Shown: piece by piece, positions 46,601 to 59,072 of the stretch
How the letters are laid out: every line of letters starts with the position of its first letter
Position numbering within the stretch: position 1 is the first letter of the stretch
Source of the DNA: Cristatella mucedo
Taxonomy: Eukaryota > Bryozoa > Phylactolaemata > Cristatellidae
Length of the DNA stretch: 64,000 nt
Assembly: GCA_009760855.2 (NCBI GenBank)
Contig: WPIO01000060.1
Span: 2,517,501-2,581,500 of the forward strand
Reading direction: 5' to 3'
Notes under the pieces: model-generated
Told to the model about the DNA's origin: nothing
The model's database searches: none
Seen by the model: only the letters and a program-made list of their open reading frames with translations
Made by a program: the position numbers and the translations under genes

Positions 46601-46898
46601 GCTACAACGCTTTCAATCGTCAGAGAACTCTGAACTCCGAACGCCTCACTATAACTCGAGCATACGAACGTCGGCCATTTTAATTTTGGCTGTGGGGTGT
46701 ATGTGCCGAGCCTCGGGGTTTGGATTGGTCAGCCGGACCCAAACGAGGAGCCAAAAAGTAGAGGCGGATTCTCCTTCTGCTGAGTCTGCAGACTTGGCTC
46801 GTTCCCAAAATTTTGTGACGTATGATTACGTAGTAGCTCAATATGTAAGAAGTCTTTCCAAAATTAATAGGAAAGTATGCCATGTCTAGGTAACTATA

Positions 46899-46962
46899 TA
46901 AACACACACACACACACACACACACACATACGCACACACGCACACACACACACACACATATA
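46899..46962. repeat. (CA)n microsatellite
   Basis: CA tract, counterpart of 7098-7186. Confidence 0.93.
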
Positions 46963-47399
46963 TAGTAATAATACCGTGTATATGGCAGCCTCTGACTCTC
47001 TTTTCTATTCCCCGTCGCCCCTGCGACCGAAAGTCGCCTTCTTTGGAGCAACCGTGTAGCCCAGGGGAGGCGAATAGATACTGCGGCCGGCTGCCAATAG
47101 GGCCGCCGACGGTGTCTCGGTCGGAAATACGACCGATTGCAGACTCGTGACCGTCGCGGGTGCTGAAGTAGCTTTGCGTTCGCTGCTCGACGTGCAGTGC
47201 AGTCGTACGTAAGGAGTTCGCTCAGGGTCTAGTTTTCAACGAACGCTGGCAGCGCTTGACCGTTCTCTTTTTCCCCGCTCCGCAGTCCTTGCTAGACGAG
47301 CGCTGGCAGCGAAGCGGCGGCCTACGACGACGAGCCCACTCGCTTCACGTCGGACGTGCCGTTCCCTGTCGACGACGGGGCGACCAATCGCAGCAGGTG

Positions 47400-47729
47400 C
47401 CACGCTTCCGCGTAGCGTCGGCAGCAGAGGCCAACGCAGGCGAGTCGAAGAAGTCAGTCCACGCTGCACTTGCGTCCACCGACGCTTCGGTTGACGACTG
47501 CAGCGTCCCTTCGCCGTCGTGGGTGACGTAGGGCAGAGCTTTGAGGGACGTCGTGGCAAACAGGACGCCGCCGGGCTACGACGCTCCGGTTGCAAAGACA
47601 GAGCGTAGCTTGTGCCAGCGTTTTCTGTGAGCTCGGCATGACGGCGTCGCATGCAGCTACCCCTCCCCCCTTCAAATTGAGTGCACTCAACCAACCGAGA
47701 GTGACTGCAATCGAGACGAATGTCGCCAT
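47400..47729 (-). pseudogene. Signal-peptide-like start plus degenerate PAN segment (copy 2)
   Basis: Minus strand. An ATG at 47729 in a GAGATGGCG context opens a 91-codon frame starting MATFVSIAVTLGWLSALN, which looks like a signal peptide. The frame later reads RRDAAVVNRSVGGRKCSVD and meets a TGA where the true PAN exon has the second Cys. Beyond the stop LLRLACVGLCCRR continues the match (true exon: MLQSDCVGFYYRR). I read it as a PAN paralogue broken at a cysteine codon, in front of the PAN/collagen-like gene on the same strand. A splice skipping the broken part cannot be excluded, in which case this would be the first exon of that gene. Confidence 0.5.
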
Positions 47730-47756
47730 CTCTACTGAGTAAACGCCGACTATGGT

Positions 47757-48234
47757 CGAATGGGATGAATTAATAGGGACGCTCCTTTTTATGATAAATC
47801 TTGAGTATCATCGCGAATTATCCCAATTAAGTAAGAGGTTACCTGCTGGTTGACGACTTTTCTTCGCACATCTCAGATGCCTTTCACTTTTCTGTTTGGA
47901 TATACCAGCGACTCAGTTCCGGCAGAGAATCCGAGGAATTACAGAGTTAGTGCTGGATGCGGCCATTAGTTAGGCCTGTAGGCGTGTAGAGCGCCGTCGG
48001 GCGACTGAAGGAGCTGCAGGAATTTGCATTCCTTACCGTGGGGTATTGCAATCCAGAGACAGACGTCTCGCAGGGTTAGCAACTTTGTAGCCAGCCAAAA
48101 GTGTTTAAAATCATTTCGCTTTGAAGTCTTCCGTGACGACAACGCATAGGGTCTTATCTTGTATCGTGAAAGCCAGCCTACCAGCATCAGGGATAAGAGC
48201 ACGGCCTGTTGGTGGGACAAAGTCGACCCTATAT
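47757..48234. other. Leading part of the second block, unrecognised
   Basis: Matches 7990-8448 and 10165-10621 (AAGTCTTCCGTGACGACAACGC and neighbours). No gene recognised. Confidence 0.5.
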
Positions 48235-49050
48235 TTACCTCTCGTTAGACGACCCATCAGCTCCACAATCAAGTCTGCCTACTTTCATATACATAAAATT
48301 TCTAAAATTTGGGCTCTTTTAGATAAGGATACCACGTCAAAGTTGGTCCATGCGTTTGTGACATCCCTTCTTCACTTGTGTAACTTACTGCTTGCTGGCC
48401 TACCGGCTTATGCAATCACGCACTGTCAGCTGGTGCAAAATTCTGCCAGCTAGGCTTGTCGGTCGTGAGCTTTGCACTTGCCACGTCAAACCACTTCTCG
48501 CCGACCTGCACTGGCTACCAGTCAAGCAACAGAGCGAATTCAAGGAGTTGTCACTCACTTGTAGGTCACTTCATTCTTTGGCTCCAGCATATCTCTCAGA
48601 TCTACTCCCGAGCCAGGCCAATCATCGTACCGCCCGCTTGTGAAAATGCAACAGTTTACCAATAGCTGGCACAAACCTCAAATCCTTTGGAGACCGTGCA
48701 TGATGTTCGTATGCTCCCAAAGCCTGGAACTCAGTCCCGATTTGTGTCAGAACATCCCCTCAACTTGACCGCATTTAAAAAGAACTTAAAACACACCTCT
48801 TTGGGAAAGCATGTAATGGGTCCTGTGATTTGTCCTTCATGTGCTTGTGCAAGCTGACACTGCATGCTGCCACTAACCACACTTGCATGCTGACCCTGTG
48901 CACGTCACCCTAAACATGTTATTCATGTTGTTTATAAAGCATGATACCACTCACAATTCAATCGCAGTTCCCTTTGTAGCAAATGTAAAGCGCCTAGGAA
49001 GAGATTGAGTTCTCGTATGGCACTTTACCAAGTGCAATCTTAATATTATT
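48235..49050 (+). mobile_element. LINE-A 3' fragment
   Basis: Starts in CTCGTTAGACGACC, with VHAFVTSLLHLCNLLLAGLPAYAI, LHWLPVKQQSEFKELSLTCR and a normal 3' end. Closest to 23285-24030. Confidence 0.83.
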
Positions 49051-49140
49051 ATTGTTTTGCAGAAAGTTGAAGGTTTCACTCTGAGCTTCCGACAGTGCAG
49101 GACTCACCCCACGTATTCTAGAATAAGGGTGGTGTCTCCG

Positions 49141-49148
<8 letters not shown>

Positions 49149-49182
<34 letters not shown>

Positions 49183-49410
49183 CACACATTCTTTCCAGTG
49201 TCGCATGCCAACGACATTATTCTGCTCATACAGCAGTTGCACCTAATCCAGAAAGAGACAGAGACAGAGAGAAAGAGAGAAAAAGAGAGAGACAGGAACG
49301 GAGACAGAGATAGAGAAAGACAGCGAAAGACGGAGAGAGAGCTCGAGAGGTAGAGAGAAAGAGAGAGCGAGAGAGAGAGAGAGAGAGAAAGTCAGAGAGT
49401 CGGAGCGTCA
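49149..49410. repeat. CT and GA microsatellites
   Basis: A CT tract at 49149-49180 and GA-rich tracts at 49250-49395, counterparts of those in the other block copies. Confidence 0.9.
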
Positions 49411-49479
49411 GTGAGTCAGAGACATTTATAGATAGTGAATAGGAGATGGATTGAGCCAGAGAGTTAAAAGAGATTGCTT

Positions 49480-51115
49480 GCAAAGCAAAGTATTAGCGAA
49501 GCAAAAACTCGCGGCAGATTTTGACCGCTTTCGTGCATTTCAAATGACTTGAAACAACCACGAGCTGATAGTGCAAGACACGAGGCTGCGTCACAACAGG
49601 CAGAGTCACAGGTGGCGCAGGCAGACGATGTCATCAATGACTCACCCGCTTTTACTACTCTGCAGCACAACAGAATGAAAAAGCAGCATGCTGCTGCGAG
49701 TGAGCCCATCCTCACTGTCGTCACCGACCAGCATCCAAGCTATAGAATGATCAACTCCTGTTGGGTGGCTTCCAAGCACGAATGTTAGCGGGCCGCTCAA
49801 AGTGACGCCTCGCTCCAGCGTTCCCGTCGTCGTCGCTATAGCCTCCGGGCACCGTCTACAACTCTCCACTCTCGCTGGTGAGATTCTGTGGAGTTCTTTG
49901 TTCCTGCTCAGTTCTGCTTTCGTGGGCTGCTGAATTGCCGTCGCCAGAGCACACCGTTCAACGAGCGGCCTTTCGCAGGTAGTCTGCAGCCAGGACAGCT
50001 GAAAATAAAAGGTACAGCTGATAGGTACACATTAACTGCGACCGGCCGCGGAAATGGCACTTCTGGTGTGCTCACAAGCCGCTCGCTAGCCTTTTTATTC
50101 GGAGGCCGTTGAATCTGGGCCTTGGAATTCTCAGTCGATGAGCAGCGGACTTCACCGGAAGAAGCGGAAGCGACGAAACTGAGCCAACTATGCCAGGGCA
50201 ACTGAAAACATTGACTGCACGAGCAAGCAAACATGCTAACGCTGAGCCACTGCAGAAGGAACCTCTGCTGAGCTTGGGGCGGCGTGGCGTGGTGGGGCAT
50301 GGGTAAAAAATTGGTGCGCCGGCTTTCGGCCTCTCGCATTCTCACTGCGAACGAAGCGTCGCTGTAGCGTTTTGTACATTTGTTTTTATGGCAGAGTTGT
50401 AACCGCGTAGAAGCTCGTCCCCTAAGCTCTGTCACTCGTCTCCTTATATTCTCTCTCTCCTCTAAACTCCTGACCTCGCGCGCCGCTGCTATTTCCACTT
50501 CAGAATATTAGTCGGTGCACATCCTGACCGCAACGTCTGCACCAGGCTTCATTCTAACTTTAGCGGGTAGACCAGGGGCCGGCCTGTACTAGGTGTCTAA
50601 GTCGAACTCGCTAAGACAACCACATTGGTCGCTTCATCTCCTAACCGCATCGCCTGCATAAAGCTCCATTCTAACCTGAGCTAGGTGAGTCAGGAGCTGG
50701 GTCTGTACTAGGCGCCCTAGCCGACCTCACTAAGGCAAGGCTAATATCGCGGCTAGCCTGAGAGCTGCTCCGTTGCAGAGTAAAGAAAACAAATCTCTGT
50801 CTTGTAGCATCGCCCATACAGGGATAGGGAGCGTGTCCGTATGATTGGTGGCAGTACGCTGAGAAAACTAATCAGTTGTCATTGCAGGTGGGAGTAGTCT
50901 TGACTGAGACTGCCGAAGAGTGGTCGTAGCTTTACTCCCGTCTTGTGATGGCTCACATGCGCCTCTATCCGAACAGCATTGACTAGATGAAGCACTGCAG
51001 GCCCTCTGTCATCCAGACATCCGTCTCTCGGCAGATGCTTCTAAAAACTGCTCACGATTGAGGACCTTGTCTCCAATTATGTTTAGATGCGAGGCATTAG
51101 GAGGCAATAATAATA
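49480..51115. other. Triplicated unrecognised block, copy 3 (with LTR insertion)
   Basis: Homologue of 11800-13065. One plus frame at 49549-49788 (DSARHEAASQQAESQVAQAD) parallels that at 11.9 kb. The minus frame with VYLSAVPFIFSCPGCRL is kept. The block is split at 50398 by a solo LTR. Confidence 0.4.
50398..50777 (+). mobile_element. Solo LTR, 380 bp, with 4-bp target duplication
   Basis: Starts TGTAACCGCGTAGAAGCTCG and ends TGCA, flanked by GAGT at 50394-50397 and 50778-50781. The empty site is seen at 25.36 and 12.72 kb (GGCAGAGTAAA). Internally it has a diverged tandem duplication of roughly 115 bp (GTACTAGGTGTCTAAG / GTACTAGGCGCCCTAG). Its ends match the LTR at 3773-4239. Confidence 0.8.
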
Positions 51116-51117
51116 GT

Positions 51118-52400
51118 AGCAATAAGGCACCTGATAAAGCACCCTCAGAGAACTTAATCTCTTTCCACGCACTTTAAATTTGTAGCAAAGGGAATTTCGA
51201 TTGAGTAATGATTAATATCATGCTTGATAAACGACATGAACAACATGGTTAGGGGTGACTATGCACAGGGTCAGCATGCAAGTGTGGGTAGTGGCAGCCT
51301 GCACAGTGTGAGCACTCATATGCACATCACTGAAGAATCACAGGGACCCAACTAAATGCTGTCTTAAATAAGTGTGTGTTTTCAATAAAGTATTATAAAA
51401 ATTTAAATAAGTGTGCTTTTAAGTTCTTTTTAAATGTGGTCAAGTCAGGGAATGTTGTGACGCAAGTCGGTAGTGAGTCCAGGCTTTGGGTGTGTACGAA
51501 CTAAATGCAAGGTCTCTAAAGAATTTGAGGCTTGTACGGGGTATTGGTAAACTTTTGGATTCCGAAAACCAGTGTGTACGATGCTTGGCCTTCTGGGGGA
51601 TTAGATCTAAGAGATAGGCTGGAGCCATAGAATAAAGTGAACTAAAAGTGAGCCACAAAACCTTGAAGTCAATCCGTTGCTTGACTGGTAGCCCGTTCAG
51701 GTCGGCGAGAAGTGGAGTAATTTGGCAACTGCGACGCTCACCACAGAAACGCCTAGCTGCATAGTTTTGCATCAGCTGCAATTGCCTGATCGCACATGCA
51801 GGTAGGCAAGTAAGCAGTGAGTTGCAGAAGTCGAGACGGGATGTCACGAATGCATGGACCAACATCGACGCTGTACCCTTATCTAAACAAGCCCGAATTT
51901 TAGCAATGTTATAAAGCTGAAAGCAGGCAGATATGACTGTGGAGTTGATATGGTCATCTAACGAGAAGTCACTTTAGAATATGACACCTAGATTTCGAGC
52001 CGATTCAACAGGAGATCTTTGCACAAGCTGTAATCGCCTGATTGCGCATGCCGGTAGGCCAGTAAGCAGCGAGTTACAGAAATCATGTCGGGTTGTCACA
52101 AATGCAGGGACCAATTAGACGTGGTATTCTTATCTAAACAAACCCGAATTTTAGCAATATAATGTAGATGAAAGTATGCAGATTTGACTGTGGAGCTGAT
52201 ATGGTCGTCTAACGTGTGGTCATTTTGGAATACGACAACTAGATTTCGAGCTGATTTGATGGGAGATAAGCTGGCCGAGCGAATTTTGAGACTTAAACTT
52301 TCCAATTTCTGAATCACACTGGGTTTTCACACAAATAATAAGGTTTTTTCATCGTCGTTTATTTTAAGAAGGTTATCAACGTTTAGTGTAAGGCAGTTAG
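51118..52400 (-). mobile_element. LINE-A 3' fragment, minus strand, internally duplicated
   Basis: Same site as 13.07 and 25.7 kb. The minus frame holds LVHAFVTSRLDFCNSLLTCLPACAI and LADLNGLPVKQRIDFKVL. At about 52015 the sequence jumps back and repeats the TTTGCACAAGCTGTAATCGCC region. A second LINE-A piece therefore overlaps the first, or an internal duplication occurred. Confidence 0.78.
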
Positions 52401-53690
52401 CTATACTGACAAATTCTCGTAACGTCCTGTTATTAAGGCCAAATTTGAAAATCACGCATGAAAAACGACACAAAAATTGACCATGGCCGTAAATGTTTGG
52501 GTCGCCATTGCTTGACGATAGTACAGCGTTTCAATGACTAAGTAGCTCATATTGTTTGATCGGAAAGGTCAAAATGCAACACGAAAAACAATGAAGCAGA
52601 GCGTACTTACGTGGGCTTCGCATTGAGACTAGGCCAAGGGTAGTGGCGGACCTTCGCTGTTTAGGCCTGATAAAAAAACTTGTTGGCTGTTACGGTGTTC
52701 TGTAGCCCTATCCTTACCCCTGTCTACGCAAGCAGCAGGAAGTCAGAGTGTATTTGTTAGTAGCCGCAATGTGAGACGTTCTAATGCGACTTAATTAGGC
52801 CACACCATTTAATATGCAGGAGGAAAATAAGCTCGGATCAACCTTAGCCCAAAAGATGCATTCTCCAGCGAAAGGAAAGTTGAGCTACTGGTGTGCGGTT
52901 TTGATCATCGGAGATGGCCTAATGGTGCAGGTGCAAGGCAGCTTTAAAGCTACCGAGTCGAGCGTTAGGCTGCAAGTGCGTCCGTGGAAGACTGTGATTG
53001 CATCAAAATGTAATGTAATGTAATGTAATGTATCTCCGTCAGTAACTCCACAAAGTCATAAAGACCATGTGGGTGTTACGCAGGAGAGTTTTGTATAGCG
53101 CACTCACAGCCTAAGCGGCTTTCGGTACGCATTCGGTAGCCACAGCTGCTGAGTAGCTTTCTGCTGCGACTGCGTCTGCAGAAGTCTTTGAGCATTGCAG
53201 GGAGTCGGTTGCAAGTTGCCACAGTCAGATTGAGGACGAGGCTGAAGGCAGCTCAAGGGCAAGAGCGAGCGGAGCTAAAGATTCGTTAGGGAAGGGAAAT
53301 TTGGAGCAGCCTTAGAGAGGCGGGGCAGGTCAGCGTTCTGCTACAGCCTTCGTCTCACTGTATGAATCCCCGATCGCGATTAAAGATCCGAGCGGCCAAT
53401 AAACCACTCTCGATCCTCACAGCGTTTGTGACACTGGATTTCATTACTTACTAACTGATAGGCTTCCTATCCAGCCGTACAGAAGTGCCGCACAAATACC
53501 TTACTGTTATTATCATTATTAGTATTACTCTTACCAACTTTAGTACAGCTCTGCTAACATTTGTTACTTTAACTCAACTCTGTTGCTCCTGTGCATACTA
53601 CATTACTGAACCGGTACGGAACGGCTAGAATTTGAATTTTTCAGCAATATGTCGCGCCATTTATTGTAACATCCGAGAAGATTACTCTCT
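52401..53690. other. Triplicated block with short conserved ORF, copy 3
   Basis: Homologue of 13776-14772. The short ORF (MQEENKLGSTLAQK then LSYWCAVLIIG) starts at 52814 and is cut after about 65 codons by a LINE-B tail. Confidence 0.45.
53013..53150 (-). mobile_element. LINE-B 3' tail, minus strand
   Basis: About 137 bp present here but absent from both sister copies. It starts with AATGT pentamers (the reversed 3' tail) and contains CTCCGTCAGTAACTCC and CACAGCCTAAGCGGC, matching the LINE-B 3' ends at 18.7, 39.5 and 62.6 kb. Confidence 0.85.
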
Positions 53691-53849
53691 CTCTCTCCGT
53701 CACTCTCTATCTCTCTCTTCTTTCTCTCCGTCTGTGTCCGTCTATCTGTTAATCGATCCTTTGAACCTGTTGCAGTGGGCAGAGAGCTGCATTTATCCCC
53801 GAGTATGCAGAGAAAAGCAGCCGCTGCTGAGTACTAGCAAATGCAAAAT

Positions 53850-55165
53850 AATAATAATAATAATAATAATAATGCAGTTGATAAAGCGCCCTCGGAGAAA
53901 TAAATCTTTCTCTAGGCGCTTTACATTTGCTGCAAAGGGAAATGCAATTGAATGGTGAGTAAAATCATGCTTTATGAACAAATAAAATGAATAACATGGT
54001 TAGAAGTGACATGCACAGGGTCAGCATGCAAATGTGGTTAGTGGCAGCATGCACAGTGTCAGCACGCATAACCACATCAAGGACGAATCACAGGGACCCA
54101 CTAAAAGCTATCATAAATAGGTGTGTTTTTTAGTTCTTTTTAAACGTGGTATAGTCAGGGGATGTTCTGACGCAGGTCGGGAGGGAGTTCCAGGCTTTGG
54201 GAGCATACGAACTTAATACACGGTCTCCATAGGATTTGAGGTTTTCATGGGGTATTTGTAAACTGTTAGATTCCGAAAAGCCGGCGGTACGATGCTTGGC
54301 CTGGTGGGGAAGTAGATCTGAGAGATAGGCTGGAGCCAAAGAATGAAGTGACCTAAAAGTGAGTGACAAAACCTTGAAGTCGATCCGTTGCTTGACTAGG
54401 AGCCAGTGCAGGTCGGTGAAAAGTTGTGTGATGTGGCAACTGCGACTCTTCGACAGACAAGCTATCTGCAGAGTTTTGCACCAGCTGCAATCGCCTGATT
54501 GCACATGCCGGTAGGCCAGCAAGCAGTGAGTTGCAGAAGTCAAGACGGGATGTCAAAAATGTGTGGACCAACTTAGATGTAGTATCCTTATCTAAACAAA
54601 CCCGAATTTAGCAATGTTATGAAGCTGAGATGAGGCAGATTTGACTGCAGAGCTGATATGGTCGTCTTACGAGAGGTCGCTTTGGAATATGACACCTAGA
54701 TTTCGAGCCGATTCAACTGGAGATAGGCTGGCGGGCCAATTTTGAACGTCAGCCTTTCCAATTTGTGAATCACACTGGGTTAGCTTATAACTAGTAAGTC
54801 AGTTTTATCGTCATTTAGTTTTAAAAAATTTGCTGCCATCCATGTGCGGATGTCATCCATACATACAGCAAGTGAGTTGAGAGAATTTGAGGTGCTCGAA
54901 GGCTGGGTGCGATCAAAGCAAAGGTACAACTGAGTGTCGTCCGCATAGAAGTGAAAGCCTAGATTGTGCTTGGCAATCACATCAGCAAAAAGGAGAGTAT
55001 AAACCGTGAAAAGAACCGGACCTAGCACGGAGCCCTGAGATACACCATATTTCAGAGGTACCTCAGATGATCTTTGTCTATTCACATCAATACTCTGGAG
55101 TCTTCCACTGAGAAATGACCTGAACCACTGCAGAGCAGTGCCAGTGATGCCCAGGTGAGAGGAGA
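53850..55165 (-). mobile_element. LINE-A, 5'-truncated at the RT, best-preserved active site
   Basis: Inserted between GCAAATGCAAAA and AAGTCAAGGAAAT, which are contiguous in the sister copies. The tail is a clean (AAT)n at 53850-53876. The minus frame at 55085-54780 keeps EVPLKYGVSQGSVLGPVLF, FHFYADDTQLYL with an intact YADD, and ANFLKLNDDKTDLL. Frameshifts follow. This is the youngest-looking LINE-A, though still 5'-truncated. Confidence 0.88.
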
Positions 55166-55215
55166 AAAGTCAAGGAAATATGCACTTGGCAATCAGGCAT
55201 TGCCACTTTAGCCTT

Positions 55216-55227
55216 CGAAACATCTCC

Positions 55228-55269
<42 letters not shown>

Positions 55270-55308
55270 GTATATTTATATAGTTATAATAATGCACTTG
55301 ATAAAGCA

Positions 55309-55343
<35 letters not shown>
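55216..55343. repeat. Compound CT/TA microsatellite with a LINE-A tip
   Basis: CT tract, then TA tracts at 55249-55270 and 55311-55343, separated by AATGCACTTGATAAAGCACC (a reversed LINE-A end). Confidence 0.85.
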
Positions 55344-55349
<6 letters not shown>

Positions 55350-55424
55350 CTGGACATACATAAATACACCCACCCCATTTCTTTGTGGGCGGATGGGTGA
55401 TGATAATAATAAAAATTATAATAC

Positions 55425-55505
55425 AGTTGATAAAGCGCCCTCAGAGAACTCAATCTCTTTTCGGGCGCTTTGCATTCGCTGCACTGGAACACGATCACAC
55501 GGTGA
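55425..55505 (-). mobile_element. LINE-A 3' tip, minus strand
   Basis: GATAAAGCGCCCTCAGAGAAC to the GCTTTGCATTCGCTGCA region; counterpart of 28205-28290. Confidence 0.75.
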
Positions 55506-55529
55506 GTGGTGCCTAAATCGTCTTTTCTG

Positions 55530-55640
55530 CCGCATGTCGCTGTCCGGCTCGTACTTCCAGGTGGTGTAAACCAACCCCAACGAGATGGAGCACTCGTTCG
55601 TGCCTCGCATTGCCATTCCTTAACTAATGAAGTTCACCAT
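55530..55640 (+). mobile_element. RLE-type LINE fragment (linker region)
   Basis: Counterpart of 28310-28440, more decayed: MSLSGSYFQVV, a stop, TNPNEMEHSFVPRIAIP, a stop. Confidence 0.5.
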
Positions 55641-57049
55641 GTTGATCGCTTTGATGCCAGCAACTCTCTCGCCTCCCTACATATAGCGATCTCACTTGCT
55701 TTCGCGTTCGTTGCAAAATTCTTCCGAAAACCGAAGTTATTGCGAACATGGTATGCAGAAAAGATACAGCTAAGACCTGTTTAAAGGTATCCTTATTGCT
55801 ATTTGACCGTAGCCCATAAGAAATTACGTGCTTATGGATTTCTAAACGCTTATGGCTTCGGGCTGCTGGGTCTCCCAAGCTGCCTTAGTGACGCCGACCG
55901 CTAGTAACCTGCATGTTAGTTATGATCGTCAGCAGCTGTTATCGCTTCGTCATCGTAGATCAAATGCAATCCTAGATATTAATGCTGTGGCTAAGATTCG
56001 CGAACTATGCATTAATAAAAGAAAAGCACCCTGGACCTGCCGTGGTGGCCGGAACCGCCAGCTCAGACGCTTGTCGTTGGGCAAGAACTGCAAGCTGAGT
56101 ACCCGCTCGTTTGGTATTCCTACCGCTTAGCACGATCCCCCACACGAGTCACTTTGAATCTCTCTGACTTAGTGGTCATCAGGCCTGTTATAACTTCATC
56201 GGCCAGACTTAAAGCTTGCCTTAAGATTCCTCGCTCAGTGTGCAATCAGCCTCTGGTAATTAGTGACCTTTTTCTAAAAATAGTCTCGACCCGCTCCACT
56301 CGGCTAAAATCGATAAATTGCCCAACAATTAAAGACGCAACCCCAACTGGTTTCTCATTCTTTCTCACCCCTAGATCAATCATAGCTGGAGGTGGAGTTG
56401 CGGTTATCGTGCGCTCATAATTAAACTTCAAGCCATTGGCAGTACCCTCGAAGCAGTTTTGGAATAATTTGTCTTGTTCTCACCTGAAAATGAGCTACCG
56501 ATGGTGGCAGTAGTCTATCGCCCACCATGTACCAAATCCTCATTTATCTCAGATTCTCCGATCTCATTTCAATTCTGTGTGCAAGAAATCGATCCTGCCT
56601 CGCTAAGGGCGATTTCCGCGTTCACTTCAGTAATTTATCTGATGCCCTTTAGCACTGAATTTCGTGTATTGACTGACTCATTGTCTCTTAATGCTCATGT
56701 GCATGGCCCTACTCACATCAAGGGTCACACACTCGACGAGATTTTCTCATACGACTGCACTTTGTCATCACCAATTATTACCAAATTATGCTTATCTGAC
56801 CACATACAGATCTCATTCAATCTACAGCGTTTGCCCACCTCCTCCTCTAAAAAAAACCTGTGAATCGCAAAACCTCAAAACCCTTGAAATCGACGCTGTT
56901 CGTGCAAGAATATCGGCTTGGCATCTGCTGCTCAGTCCTCCCTCCGATCTGTTATCATTGGTATATAGTTACAACACAACACTAGCTGACAGACTCGACG
57001 AGTTTGCACCTCTGACTAAGCACACTGTGTGCTATCACCCAGACGGCCT

Positions 57050-57270
57050 ATAATAATAATAATAACAATAAATCACTTGAAAAAGCACCCTCAGATAATC
57101 TTTTTCTAGGCACTTTACATTTGCAGCAAATGAAAATGCGATTGAATGGTGAGTAATATCATGCTTCATAAACAAACAACATAAATAACATGGTAATTGG
57201 TGACTTGAACAGTCAGCATGCAAATGTGGTTAGTGGCAGCATACACAGTGTTAACAAGCATGAGCTCATG
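57050..57270 (-). mobile_element. LINE-A 3' end nested in LINE-A, opposite strand
   Basis: AATAATAATAA tail, AAAGCACCCTCAG and the GCATGCAAATGTGGTTAGTGG box. The host LINE reads across this site in the 29.96-kb copy. Confidence 0.8.
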
Positions 57271-57934
57271 GTTTACCACAGACATTAAACTAGCCGGGTC
57301 TACTCAGTGGAAGCTTAAAAAAGCATACAAAAAACCAGGACTAACTGTCCGTCGAATGGCATATGAAGACTAATGTAGGTCGTACCAGTCCATCCTACCA
57401 ATGGCCAAGTCTAACTTCAAAAAAATATTGTCGAATCACAGGTACAACATCCAAAAATGCTGATGTGGACGATCAACCATCTTCTCAACCGTTCCCATAT
57501 TGGCTCCTTACCTGATGATCCTTCTGATGATCTAGCCGATCGCTTCTCTCGATTCTATGTGCTGACGATTGACAAGATCAGGGAGTCCATCCCTGCGATT
57601 GCAACACCACCTAGAATGCTTTCCCCGATTCGTGGCTGCACCTTAATGTCTACATTTTAGCAGGTCACTAGTGATCTCGTCCTGAAGTTCATATCCAAAT
57701 CAAAGAAGACAACAAGTTCTTTGGACCCTATTCCCACTGTCCTGCTCCTACGTTGCATTGTAATGCTGCTGCCGTGTATAACTAGCATCATTAATATGTC
57801 ATTAGCCTAAGGTCATGTCCCAGCCCCTTTCAAAAAAGCTGTAGTCAGGCCACTTCTCAAGAGAGCAACATTAGACCAGGAGAACTTGTGCAACTACCAC
57901 CCAGACTTCCTTCTACCAATCCTATCGAAGACAC

Positions 57935-58365
57935 TCATTCTTTGGTTCCAGCCTATCTGTCAGATATACTCTCCCATCAGGCCAAGCATCGTACCACTCG
58001 CTTTTCGGAATCCAAAAGTCTACAAATACCCCGTACAAACCTCAAATCCTTTGAGACCATGCATTTATTTCGTATGCTCCCAAAGCCTGGAACTCCCTCC
58101 CGACCTGCATCAGAACATCCCCTGACCTGCCCACATTTAAACAGAATTTAAAAACACACTTATTTAGGACAGCATTTAGTGGGTCCCTGTGATTCGTCCT
58201 TTATGTGTTTATGCGTGCTGACACTGTGCCTGCTGCTACTAACCACATTTGCATGCTGACCCTGTGCATGTCACCCCTAACCATGTTATTCATTTTATTT
58301 ATTTATCAAGCATTATTTTACTCACCATTCAATTGCCTTTCCCTTTGCAGCAAATGTAAAGCACC

Positions 58366-58430
<65 letters not shown>

Positions 58431-58482
58431 AGCTCTCCGAGGGTATTTTATCAAGTGCGTTAATATTATTGTTATTATTATT
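57935..58482 (+). mobile_element. LINE-A 3' fragment nested in LINE-A RT
   Basis: A 5'-truncated 548-bp LINE-A end flanked by ACAC at 57931-57934 and 58483-58486. It contains SQSLELPPDLHQN-like frames, the 3' region and a GA run (58370-58426) grown from the CCTAGAGAGAGATTGAG box of the element. Confidence 0.85.
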
Positions 58483-58875
58483 ACACTGGAATGGGTCGTG
58501 GCGGACCAGCTGAACTCATGCAATGAAACTTCAAATCTTGCTAATAAGTTCCAGTCTGGCTTTAGAGCTAATCACTTCACAGAGTCAGCATTGCTTAGGG
58601 TATACAACGACCTACTTAGGAATGCAGACATGAGTAGAGGGTCTCTGCTTGTTTTGCTCGATCTTTGGCAGGTTTAGATACTATCGTTCACAAAGTTCTT
58701 CTAGAGCGCCTCTCATCTTGGCTGGGGATCACTGGCACTGCTCTGTAATGATTCAGGTCCAATCTTTGTGGGAGAATCCAGAGTATGTACGTGAATGGAC
58801 AAAGATCATCTGAGGTACCTCTGAAATATGGGGTACCTCAGTGCTCCGAGCTAGGTCTGGTTCTTTTCACGGTTT

Positions 58876-58934
<59 letters not shown>

Positions 58935-59041
58935 TATATTACATATATTGTATTATATATCATATATTATATTATATTATATTATATATATATATATTAT
59001 ATATATATTTTATATTATATATTATTATATTATTTATATAT

Positions 59042-59072
<31 letters not shown>

